Assembly (NCBI GenBank): GCA_022266195.1
Contig: WHVY01000002.1
Coordinates: 12,663,001 to 12,727,000 of the forward strand
DNA: 64,000 bases
Origin: Tetranychus cinnabarinus
Taxonomy: Eukaryota > Arthropoda > Arachnida > Trombidiformes > Tetranychidae
Direction of reading: 5' to 3'
Made by a program: the position numbers and the translations under genes. Of this stretch, positions 23,799 through 34,516 are shown in pieces; positions within the stretch are counted from its first letter, which is position 1, and each line of letters begins with the position of its first letter. A model generated the notes under the pieces. It was given only the letters and a program-made list of their open reading frames with translations. It had not been told where the DNA came from and ran no database searches.

Positions 23799-26043
23799 TC
23801 AAGTCCAGCCTAGACCGTCTGCTTCACTTTCATCAATATCATTTTCAGACTCTTGTGGTTCATCTTCCATCTCGGGTTCGTCTTCAATTTCGATGGATGC
23901 TTCAGCTGCACCAGATCGACACGATGGATGCTCTAATCTTTGAGAGGCTATACAATTAGCTCCATAATTAACCTCCAATCTAGCAAGAAAATTGCGAAAA
24001 AATTAGCATATTTTCAAAATTTCGCTTTGCAAGCAACTCACTTTGAAGCAATATTATGATGATGGAGAGCTTTATCTTGCTCATTTTTTTCCTTGTAGCA
24101 GTCTCCCAGCAAACGGTGGAGTTTCTCGTTGCTTTCTTTTTCAATGGCATTTAAAAGTCTGGATATTACGGATTAAAAAGAAAAATTTCAATTGAATTGA
24201 TTGAATCAAGCAAATATCAGTATCATGGATAAATTCCTTACGTTTCGATGGCTTTGTCAACCTTTTTGTCCTCTGTATAAATTGTTACTAGTAAATAAAC
24301 AGCAGGAAGATAACCTGGATCTATTTTAATTGCTTTTTCCAGAGATGTCCGTGCATTTTTTTTATTTGAGCCTTTATCGGGATCCGAGAGGAGCACTTCG
24401 GCATAAAGCTGTTGAGAAAATATTTAAAAAATATTTTATAATTGTCAATGAGAGTCAAAAACTGTCTTTAAATTGTAGATTACTTACAGTTAATGTTCTA
24501 GGATTTTGTCCTAAAAGTTTAAACGCAGTAGCAATGATTGATGAAGCTTGAGATCGTTTATTTTCAGCCAAGTAGACGTCAGTTAAACCCTTTAAAGCTT
24601 CAAATCGGTATGGTGAGACATCTAAGGCTTCTTTGAAGTATTTCCGTGCTTCTTTAAAAGGGTCTTCCTTCATCAAATCTTTACGAATGTTTGCCCTTTC
24701 ATTGAGCCGTTTACTTATTTCGTCGTCTAATCTATACGTATGGACCTGAAGTTCCACGAGTCCGCCCAATATTAATGCTTCAATTGAGTTAAAACTGAGT
24801 TCACATGCTTTTTCGACAAAATGTTGAGCTTTGGTTGTCCTTCCATCAATCATTCGAATTTCTTTATGGTCTCTCTTATTATTTCTGTCATTTCTTTCAA
24901 CCCCTAAACAATAGTAACCTAAAACAATCCACGGTTCTGCTGATTCCACGTTTCCACAATTTGAATCACATTTGGGCAGCATTTCGTTTGCAAGTTTCTC
25001 TAATTCTTTCATTTGAAAATCCCTAAATAAACAGGCAGCATAAAAATCAAGTCCTTTAATAGATAACGGGTCACTGATATGGGCCTTTTTGAATGCTGAA
25101 ATAGCTTTTTTGTAGTTTCCACTGTAGTAGAGAGCTTCCCCCAGGGATCGAAGAATGTCAGGATTATTTCGAAAATGATTTAACGAGAGGAGTTGCTGGA
25201 AAAGTGCACTAGCTTGACTAACATCAGGAGAATGAAGGGAACATTGAGCTTTAATCCATATAGATAACCATTCTAAATTCGGAGAACCAGCAATATTGAC
25301 CATATTTAAAAGTTCGTTAGGTTTCAGGCCTAGCTTGATTAAGTTAACAATGATTTGCAGAGCTAATGGGCATTCTTTAAGAGCCTCTTTGTAACAGGCG
25401 ATTGCTAAAAGTTCCTTCTTTTCTTTAAGATAAATATCCCCAAGAATATTATGAATCTTGGCAGTTCTTTGTTTCTGGGGTATACTTTCTAGGATCCAAG
25501 TGGCATTTGAAATTTGATTCATTTTTAAATAACATTGGCTTAATTTGCACTTAATATCGACTTCCGAGGCAACATCAATTAACCAGCTATTTTGACTTTT
25601 CTTCTTGTTTTTTGCAAAAGTTTTTCTTAAATCTAAAGCAAATTGATAGCTTTTCTGTAAAAAAAGAAAAATATAATGGATTAAAATATAGATAGAAATA
25701 AATGATTGTAAGAAATGAGATGGGAGTAAAATTTACCTCTGCCTTGCAATAGTCACCCTCATGGAAATAGGCATCTCCTAAATAAATGTAAATTTGGTAT
25801 TCCTTCTGAGGAAGCAAATTATCCAAATAGCAACTGAATTGTGGCAATGTTAAATTTAACTGTAAAAGCAAAAAATGAGAAAAAAATTAGTAAAAATGGA
25901 CAAATGCAGCTCGAATGGAAAAATAAACAAACTAAAAAAATCAAAACAAAACCTAAAGACATATAGAATAGACTTACCAGTTGGACGATGTTTGAATAAA
26001 GACCTTCTTGGTGAAGATGCTTAACTGTTTGAAAAATATTCAT
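23799..26043 (-). CDS. APC7: Anaphase-promoting complex subunit 7 (TPR protein)
   Basis: Six exons: 25978-26043, 25737-25859, 24488-25654, 24242-24408, 24042-24158, 23799-23979. All have GT-AG sites and fitting phases, giving 606 residues. The N-terminus MNIFQTVKHLHQEGLYSNI parallels vertebrate APC7. Exon 3 carries SEVDIKCKLSQCYLKM and the hallmark CPLALQIIVNLIKLG and LEWLSIWIKAQ. Repeated TPR helices run throughout (LGEALYYSGNYKKAISAFKKA, ARKYFKEALDVSPYRFEAL). It ends in the family's Asp/Glu-rich tail. APC7 is a scaffold in the TPR lobe of the APC/C, the ubiquitin ligase that drives mitotic exit. A 30-residue charged insertion (about NDRNNKRDHKEIRMIDGR) in one repeat is unusual. Confidence 0.92.
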
Positions 26044-27620
26044 AATTATTTTAGTCAAATATTAATTAACCTAAATACTAATAAAAAGATAAGTCAACAA
26101 ACAAAATGTGTTGTTTCTCACATTTAAACTTGAGATGTCAGTTTACTCGTTTTCTGATTGGCTTAAAAAAGTGAAACAAAAGTGAATGTTGAAGAGCGGG
26201 TAACACAAATTTGACATTATATCTTTTTTTGTTTATTTTTAATATTCTGCTTATTAATCCAAATTTTATCGCTAATTTTATAATTAAAGAGTAACATGAT
26301 GATCTAATTAATTTTTCAACATCTGGATTTGTAAAATGACCAATCAATCAGTAGCAAACCCGATTCCTTGCTTGATTATTCAACCATATTTCAAACTGAT
26401 AAATCCTCTCCACTAGTAAAGAGTCTAATCAATGTAAATGGCTTAGTGAATGATTCTGGTGAAATTGTTGATCTTCATGTACTAATCAATACAGCAGACT
26501 GTAAATAGCAAAATTGTCGGTTTTAGAGGCGCTTTTACCGATGTAACTGAAATCAACGGCAAAAAATTGCCAGATAGTTATGCTGATTAATTGATTGAAG
26601 ACTATTTTATCCAAATGGCTAGACTAGTTAAAATAGGTTTAACTTTTTCTCAACATTATTAGCCTTTATTTTACTTTTATTCATCTGATAATCATCATTT
26701 ATTTTTGAGTTAGATTTTTTAAAGCATAACCAAAACAAAGCTAAGTTACGAAGCCCTCGGTATTCATTTTTGAGGATTTACTCTTGAAAATAAGTTCATG
26801 CTGGCCTTATCTCTAGGTAGAAGTAGGATGCTTTGGGCCCAAGTCCAAGTTGGTCTTCATTTTAATCTATACAAATCGTATATTGTTACATATATTATAT
26901 AACGCTTCTATCGTCGTTCTTTTCTAATAGAAAGAGTAGAACCGATGGTCCTTAAGTCCTCAAGTGTTACCCAATGTATTAATATTACCTTCCAGATAAG
27001 ATTCCTCTAGATATGTTATTAGGGTGTTCTTTAATGTGTTGACCTCAATATGAAAAATAAATTATTTTTTCGAACTAAAGAGTTAAATCAATTCTTTGGG
27101 AAGTATATAGAGACCCTCTAAAAGGATTTGTAAAAATTCCGTCGGCATGCCTATTTTTTGGGCTCTCTCTGAAAAGTACCTAAATTTCAGCCTTTTTCTC
27201 TTTTATTGATGCAATAACGAATTCTTCTTGTAGTTTATGAAGTTTAAAAGTGTTATATTAATCAAACAGGCTACATTTATTGAATTGGAAAGCGACATTG
27301 CATGATCGTAAATTTTTCGCGAAATTTTTCTATTCAACACTTCCACCTTCATCAAACTTCTTTGCTTGCTAAACACAAATCTTAATGGAGACATCTTATT
27401 AGCAGATTTAACAGGTTAAAATTGAGGATTAAAGGCTAAAACATTTTATTTTTTCAAAGGACAGATCATGAGGAATGTTTAGCATTAGAAATTTGGCAAG
27501 CCAGCATTTTCATTTGATTTTTGCCGCCACTCAAAGAGAAATTTCCGATTTCAAGTAGCGCATCCGCAAAATGACCATAAACGGCTGACCTTTAGATAAA
27601 ATCAGACTTTTTTTACCTCA
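26044..27620. other. Intergenic with a possible decayed coding fragment
   Basis: No intact gene. About 26,385-26,620 (+) reads as protein-like segments in two frames (LINVNGLVNDSGEIVDLHVL, then FRGAFTDVTEINGKKLPDSY) broken by a stop and a frame change. It may be a pseudogene of an unrecognised small protein. The rest is AT-rich with no recognised signals. Confidence 0.35.
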
Positions 27621-27625
27621 TTTAC

Positions 27626-27835
27626 AGTGCGTCGCAAAAAGATAGCATCACCAGTAATAATTTAGGTGAATTGTTGGATAATCTAAATTAAATTGAAAAT
27701 AGGTTTACCTTAAGGTGTTGATTGTAATTAGTGAAAAAAGAACAAGAAAAAACCAATTACAATCAAGAAAATTAAGTTTAATTTTTTTGGTCAATGTTAA
27801 ATTTGTTGCAAAAAGATAGCCTCACTACCATTGAA
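27626..27835 (+). mobile_element. Remnant end of a Tc1-type IR/DR transposon
   Basis: A Tc1-like terminus (CAGTGCGTCGCAAAAAGATA) is followed about 170 bp later by a second, related copy (TTGTTGCAAAAAGATAGCC). Paired direct repeats about 165-170 bp apart inside one end are the hallmark of the IR/DR subgroup of Tc1/mariner elements. No matching right end or transposase was found, so this is a solo end or a relic. Confidence 0.5.
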
Positions 27836-28397
27836 AAGGCTTGAAAATCAATGCGAATTTATTCTTAAATCGATTTTTATGGTTGAAAAAAGTCAATTTT
27901 TGATTGACAAAATAAATTTTTGAATAATACTCGGATCATTATCATTCCATAATTGTCGAAAAATTATTATAAGCTAATTAACCGAATTAAATTGACAGTT
28001 AAGTTTTCATGTCCACAAACATGTTTAAATCCTATTGAGAATGTGTAGGAATACGAAACCGTGGAAATGTTCTTGAATTTAATTCGGTTAATCCGACTTT
28101 TTTCAACCATAAAAATCTGTAATAGCTGAATGCTTGGAAATTTCAAATGTTTGCACAATGAGCCAATTCTTAATACAGGAAGGTCATATTTGAACTTTGA
28201 GTTACTATTATTCAGCCGTAAATCGATTTCAGAACGCAATTTGACCTGATAACTCGACTAAATGTTGATCAATGCTGACCAAACTCGGTAGATATTTGTT
28301 ATTAAGCATGGAGAATCAAGTCAAAATGTTAACCTTTATCAGAATTCCGAGAAACTACCTCAGGTCAAAGCATTATCGAACACCCTAATACTTACAG

Positions 28398-28642
28398 AAC
28401 TTACGAAAATCGTCAGACAAGGAACCTTTAGGCCTGTTAAAGGAGAAGATTTTCCTTTGATTAAAACTGGTCGTCATTTCAATGAAGCACAATTTAAAAT
28501 TGAAAAAGGTTCACTTACCGAATGTTTCATGGCCTGTTTAAACGATGAGGACTGTAATACACTTTCTTATTGCATTAACAAAAACAAGGAATGTATTTTG
28601 ATTTTTATTTTATGTTATCAATTTATCTTACAAGGGAAGTGA
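28398..28642 (+). pseudogene. Fragment of a PAN/apple-like secreted domain
   Basis: After an acceptor-like TTACAG the frame reads through a short Cys-containing module (GRHFNEAQFKIEKGSLTECF, then MACLNDEDCNTLSYC and KECIL). The spacing of four or more Cys with an aromatic between them resembles PAN/apple domains. The frame then runs directly into a foldback element at 28630 and stops. It is either one exon of a larger gene or a truncated relic; I see no partner exons nearby. Confidence 0.4.
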
Positions 28643-28775
28643 CCTTGCTTGCACGAACATTTTCGATTTTTTCGAGTTTATATTGTAGAGGACGAAAAAT
28701 AATTAAACACGTATTCTTGCTTTTTTTTCTTGCCTCATCAAAAAAAGAAAAAACAATCAGAAATAGTTCCCTTGT
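28630..28775. mobile_element. Foldback-family element, short copy
   Basis: The left end is ACAAGGGAAGTGACCTTG followed by a TTTTCGATTTTTTCGA tract. It matches the left ends of the elements at 58040 and 59311. The right end is the inverted CCCTTGT. The internal part and right arm are much shorter than in the other copies, so this is a deleted copy. It interrupts the PAN-like fragment. Confidence 0.6.
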
Positions 28776-29054
28776 TAGGGAACCTGTGATCTTTCTCATG
28801 TAAGTGCGGACAGATGCTTGGCGACTTATAGCTAAGGTTTCGACTCTAGGTCAAAGAATATAGTTTTGCATTTAGGTACTCATGTTGACTGGAGGACGAG
28901 ATTTCTGCGCCTGAATTGTAGGACTTTGTAAAGGCAAAGACTTCTCATCTATGAAAATACAGTCATGTACCTAAAATCTTCAGTCTAATGTTGATGGTTC
29001 AGAATTTGAAAAACCGATTTCCAATAAAATTTTAAAAATAAAGAATGAACGCTA

Positions 29055-29834
29055 AAGTTTGTCACCAATTAAATTTCGCTTTGTATTTCCAACAATCGGT
29101 TTCGGCAATAAAAAGGATGAAGACCAAAAGAATAGGGAAAACTGCCTAGCATGAAATATTTTTCTTATGAACATATATGATGGCAAATTTCGAGAATTAA
29201 TTTCTTCAATCCATTTTTCAAAATAATTTTTCGTTTTCGAGATATCATGAAATAACGTAAGAAATGCATGGGAACGAATAGCAAAATAATCAAAAGTGAA
29301 GCCACCTTCTGAATGATTTTTTCAGATGTAGAAGTCAATTCTGATTTCAATCAAGTAATTTATTTACATCTAAAATGCCGCAAAACTGACCTTTTTTCGA
29401 TAAATGTATAATTTACGGCCATTGAAGATATGAACATTGAAGGTGGTTCCACCTTTGATTATTTTGCTATTCGTTCCCATGCATTTCTTACGTTATTTCA
29501 TGATATCTCGAAAACGAATCTTTATTTTGAAAATGGGATTGAAGAAATTAATTCTCAAAATTTGCCATCATATATGTTCATAAGAAAAATATTTCATGCT
29601 AGGCAGTTTTCCCTATTCTTTTGGTTAAAGTTTTACATCATATATGTTCACCACAAGAAAATTTCTTTCTAGGTAGTTTTGGCCTTCCTCCTTTATTTTT
29701 AATAATTTTTCCGGGGATCATAAAAGCAAAGTGTAGCCTAGATGAATGTCTAGCAAAAAAATCTAGTAAAACAATTTACAAATATGTCGAGCCATTATCT
29801 GATAGTGTCTGAAAAGCAGATTGGTGACAAACTT
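29055..29834. mobile_element. 780-bp foldback MITE with TA target duplication
   Basis: Terminal inverted repeats of about 16 bp (AAGTTTGTCACCAAT and its complement) are flanked on both sides by TA (29053-29054 and 29835-29836). Inside, arms at about 29,115-29,316 and 29,430-29,630 are inverted copies of each other over about 200 bp. They share, for example, GGGAACGAATAGCAAAATAA in one arm and its complement in the other. No transposase is encoded; open frames inside are by-products of the palindrome. Confidence 0.7.
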
Positions 29835-30183
29835 TATCGGTCATACCTTAACTCTAGCTTCTCTCTAACTCTAACTTCTTGATTAACGCTACTTTTTCAT
29901 TAGTTTCTTACCCAGAGCGTCGTTTTTGGTCGCATTCAATCAATTTTATGCATTATAAAGGGATATGAATAAATCTCCGCCATCAGTACTTCAGGTTCGT
30001 AGAGATGTAGACCTGATAAGGTCAACTCACCTTAAAACTCACTATTGAAAGTGATGCTGTAAATTTTTTAAACAAATGTAATTTAATAATTCCGTAATCA
30101 AATCTTGCTTTGCTAACTTTAAGTCTTTATCTCACAGCATTTATCCTATTCTAAATACAATCTATGTAGATATGCAATATTTA

Positions 30184-31119
30184 GTCTGAGCGAAGCGAAG
30201 ACTTAAGCCTTCAGAAAAATTCACCCAAAAAAAAAACTTTTGTAAAACATATCTCTGCAACCAATAGCATGTTCGACTCAAAACTTATTCTGTAGATGGA
30301 CCTATTCTCAAAAAATTTCTGAAAGGTCAAATTTTTGGGAAAAGTATTTCCGTTTCCCTTATAGCAGTATAAAAGCGTGTTTTTACTAACTTTTGAACCA
30401 TAGCTCATTTAGTCATCAATTTTTTTTTGTGTATTTATTTTGCTCTGTGTAAGCATATGCAACTATAAAATAAGTCTCTTTGACTCATCTTCACATATTT
30501 TTTGTGGAAAAACCAATTTTTGCCGATTTTTTACCAACTTTGCAATTACACATTTTAACGTGTTTTTTTCTTCTCAAACAACTTTAAAAACGTAGCATTA
30601 AGCGTTTTCAATCACAAAATAAGTAATTTGAACTCACCACAAAAAAATACCACAAAAATAACAATTAAACCAATAATTAACCAACAAACTTACCATTAAC
30701 TAAACAATAAACAATAACAATGATCATATGGTCATTGGGTCAGCTGATTTAATTTAATTTAATTTCAATTTTGAATTATGGTCAATTAAATTAAATAATG
30801 TCTAAGGTTCATAGATGGTGTTGTTAATGTTTTCGTTATCTAAAGCTTTCTTATCGCTGTCCAATAAAGCTCATTTAGGTTTAAGCATTTGTGACAGCTT
30901 GCCTGAAACACCCTCCAATCGAAACACCATTTGGAAAAGAAAGACTTGACAAAATCGCTAATCATGACGAAATCAGGCCAAGACAATGTTTTTTAGAGAA
31001 TTTCATCTAATTAACAACATCTCTTAACCAGATTCAAAATGAACAAGCACTGCAATTTACACATTTAAAGTTATCGGCCTTTTGCAATCGCACCGCAAAA
31101 GCTGCACGCTCGCTCAGAC
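30184..31119. mobile_element. Candidate 936-bp non-autonomous DNA transposon
   Basis: The ends are GTCTGAGCGA and its exact complement TCGCTCAGAC, each flanked by TA (30182-30183 and 31120-31121). The perfect inverted repeat is only 10 bp, with looser matching beyond (GCGAAG versus GCGTGC). The interior is AT-rich with no coding content. The TA duplication suggests a Tc1/mariner-type mobiliser; with such short ends the call is tentative. Confidence 0.45.
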
Positions 31120-31649
31120 TACGCCGGCTCCCGGCTGACCTAGTTTAATTATTCAATAATATCAGAATTTTATTAAGTAGCATACGAAATATATCATTGG
31201 TTACACAGGAGATGGTTTGCAGATTGAATACAAATTTTGTGTAAGCTGAAAATTTAGAAAACAAAATAGTAGTTTAGAAAGAAAAAGAGTATAAAAAAGA
31301 CTAACAATGAGTTTTTCGAACTGTAGCGAAAAAAAGAAAGAAAAACGAAACACTATTACTTACCGAACTCACCTTTTATTATACTGGTAAATGTTTAAGT
31401 AGATAGAGAGCAGAGAAGAAATAATAACTGAAAAAATATGTTGAATTAAAGGTAGCTAGATAAATAAAAGAAAACATACAATTAGCTTCTTTTATATTGA
31501 AGAACTCAGGTGTGAGCAGGAAAAGTTAATGCATTATGCAGATTCATTAAACTCACTTACGGAAGTCATAAAACATAACTAATAGCACTAATCATTATTC
31601 ATAGTATTACTAATCCTAACAACAACAAAAATTTTTTTGCCATATCGAA

Positions 31650-32900
31650 TATGGATCCCTGTAGATCACCCCCAACATCTAGTGGCAAGCCGAAGCAGTG
31701 CTCACAAATAGAACGAAACCTCCTCTATGCGATGCGACCGGCCTTGACCTTGTGCGGCTTTCTGCAACTGGCGCGTTTTACAAATGGCAAATTTACGTAC
31801 ACTTACCCAAAAAAGACAAAAAGGAAAAACTTTTGTTTTTTACCTTGATTTTTCAACTGGATGGTGTGGATCTTCCAAGGATCATAGCCGCATACGCTTT
31901 TTCCTTGTCACTTCTCTCATCTATTATCCACTCGTCCTACTGCGTTTGTATCACCGCGGGTACATCAAAATGTTCCGTTTCAATTTCAGTTGCTTCATCA
32001 GTTGTAGAAGTAACTTTTTCAGGTACCATGCATCTTACAATACCACAGGGAAACCTCGTCGGACACTGCTTCGCACCAATCCTTTTTGCGTTCGAACCAT
32101 CCTTAGTTATTCAAGCTTCGCACGAGATGAATAAATATCTATCCCCAGCACTCCTTTTGTATCCGACAACATGTTTATGGAGCGACTTTATATCCGTATA
32201 CCTTTTTTTACCAATCTTTGTAGGCACATTCGAAGACGCAATAGTTGTCTCCTTTGTATTTCTTAGCTGCCTTTTCGTGGTTCACCAGCATCCTTTTGTC
32301 TCCTTCTTCATCACTGCTATCACTGCCAGCCCAGGTATATAATTCAGCTTCACTGACTTGCTGCATAGTGCTTAATTCAACATGATCGATGAGTCTGTCT
32401 TCGGGAGTTATGGTTCGCTCCCATTCAATTCCGCGCAAAATTCCAGTCGCTGTTTTAGCGTAAATTGGCGAACTGATTGGGTGAAAGTCCATGTTAGCAT
32501 GGGTCGCGACAAACTGCTGTACCGGTACTGGTTGTACAACTGTTGCTTAGCTCTTACTTCTGGGAGACTTTCGCTTTGACTTCTTTGACCTTCTGGGTCT
32601 TTTGCACCCGGTGTGATTGGTCTATCGAGGGGGCAACGGTCCCTATTCTGTTATTATTGTTATTCTCGTCATTATTGCATTATCTCTATTGACATCACTA
32701 CTATCCTCATTTCCATTGCCATTATTTTCATCACCATTATTACCTTCATTGTTGGTATCGTGGTTGGGTCATAAACATTGTTATTATTGTTTTCATTGTT
32801 TCACCCGTCATCAAAGACACATTCTTCGTGGCCAACATCTTCCAGCCCACTACGCCAAAATCAATTTCCAGGCGTTCGCTCCCGGCGAAGGAACGCCATC
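31650..32900 (-). pseudogene. Degraded transposase relic with a piggyBac-like zinc-ribbon end
   Basis: Minus-strand coding-like pieces are broken by frameshifts. At 32208-32492 there is an acidic segment (SDSSDEEGDKR) in a 94-codon frame. At about 31,650-31,790 there is a Cys-paired segment (CKTRQLQK, then SFYCEHCFGLPL), reminiscent of the C-terminal cysteine-rich domain of piggyBac transposases. The interval between the two is far too short for a catalytic core, so most of the gene is deleted. The piggyBac assignment rests on Cys spacing only. Confidence 0.3.
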
Positions 32901-33230
32901 AGGGCTATATCGATAAATTGCGTAATCTATACTGTCAGAAGAGTAATCGTTTAAAATAAATTGTCTAAAGGATCAGGAGCAGGTTCCTGCGAAGCTGTAA
33001 TAAAAAACAAAGAAAAACATGAAATTGCAAATTTTGCATAGAAACATTAATTTGAATTTTCAGCCCGCAAGCTGACAGTTTGAGCCGCCGAGCATACATG
33101 GAGCCATAGATAAAAAAATTTGGCGTGAGGTAGCCTTAGAAAGAGCCAAAAAACAAGAAAAAGGGAGCATAGACAGGGACAAAAAAACTGGTTCTACCTG
33201 ACTGTGAATTGAAGCAGAGGATGAAACAAA

Positions 33231-34093
33231 TTGAAAGGAAGAGTTTATCATTTCTTGAATTAAATTAAAGTTGAATTACCATCCAATGTTAACCAATCAA
33301 TTCAATTACAATCAGAAGACTTTTCAGCCTTTCAAATCCTGAAATTCAGGTTCTTTTAAGATCACACAAGCAACACTAAGATAACAGCGAATGTTGTTTA
33401 AACAAGGATTACAATCCTTTAACCACAAATCTTAACCTAAGACTCAGCTTAGAAACACGAGACCACTAATCTTGGTCAACTTAGACTTTACTCAGCGTCC
33501 ACACGCTCAAAGGTTATTACCAAAAATGTTAGCTTTAGAAAGCTTAGACCACACAAGTATTGTAATACTTTTACCCAATTAGATCACGCTAGAAATAGCT
33601 AATTAGATCGAAGGCACAACCAAATTTACTGCGAAAGTAAATCTCAAAGTCGATGAAAATTCAAAGGTTAACTTGACTGAACTAGTATGGCAATACTACA
33701 CAGGTTTACATAAGAAACTTTATTTAAACACAATTCAAATTCAGGACAGGATTGACTGAACAGTACTACAGTACTTTAGAAACTTAGTCGAATCAGAATT
33801 TAACAGAATTAAATCAATCAAGAGAACATAAGAAAAGACATCCTGAAAAGATGAAAAATCTGGTTAATTTATACCATAATTAGCGGAAGGAAAAGGTTGG
33901 TAAACCTTAAAGGAAAAGGAAGACAAAAAGAGAAAGGAAACTGTTGTCTCCATTGACAATATTGAATACAAACAAAAAAGGGATTAATTAAAAATTGAAA
34001 ACTGTAAGATATGGATCTCAAGTATTGCAATACTTTATCAGATCCTTTAAATGAAAATGAATTAAATTTATCTTTGGTAACTCTACCCTTCAT
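33231..34093 (-). repeat. 3' LTR of the Ty3/gypsy element (outer boundary approximate)
   Basis: The inner boundary, TGAAGGGTAGAGTTACC at 34093, is fixed by identity with the 5' fragment at 38788. The LTR contains four spaced near-palindromes (AAGTATTGTAATACTT type) at about 33,556, 33,686, 33,757 and 34,020. The outer edge could lie further left, at 33026. Confidence 0.55.
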
Positions 34094-34134
34094 ACCACCA
34101 GCGCTTGATTAAGACACCGAAGATGAATTGACAT

Positions 34135-34516
34135 TCATTTTGATGAAGAAGGAATAGGATCTTCAGAGTCTAACTCAGGTTCAGAAACTTTTGAACAACT
34201 TGGTTCCAATGGCTTGAGAGTTTTGAGAGGTGATGAGGATGAGGATGAAGATGCTGAACGTTTTCCGGAGGCTTGATTAGATTTTGAAAGGATTGTTTTT
34301 CCTCTGAGTGCTTTTCTCAAGTCAGGTCTAGACATCTCTCCAGGCTTTTTCATGATTTGATTAGATGGCAAAACGCAATTATCATTAAATTCAGGAATCT
34401 TGATTCGTCTAGGATTATGAATCCATTCCTCTGGCCATCGACAAGCTTTGCTTTTAAGACCTTCGCAAAAGTCACAAAGTAATGCTGAGGTAATACGTAA
34501 TAAGTTGACGCAGCAT
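34135..34516 (-). CDS. C-terminal continuation of the RING/exonuclease ORF in another frame
   Basis: Downstream of about 34,510 the annotated frame becomes low quality, while a second frame reads protein-like: a Cys-paired segment (CDFCEGLKSKACRWPEEW), then a Ser-rich tail (SASSSSSSSPLKTLKPLEPS) ending at 34135. This suggests a one- or two-base change in this copy, or programmed frameshifting, near the ACTTATTAC stretch. The intact protein would be about 120 residues longer than the single-frame model. Confidence 0.45.

Noticed and set aside
32617..32916. 99-codon plus-strand frame
   Set aside because: Runs through an ATT/TAT-rich simple repeat; the minus strand is the better coding candidate.
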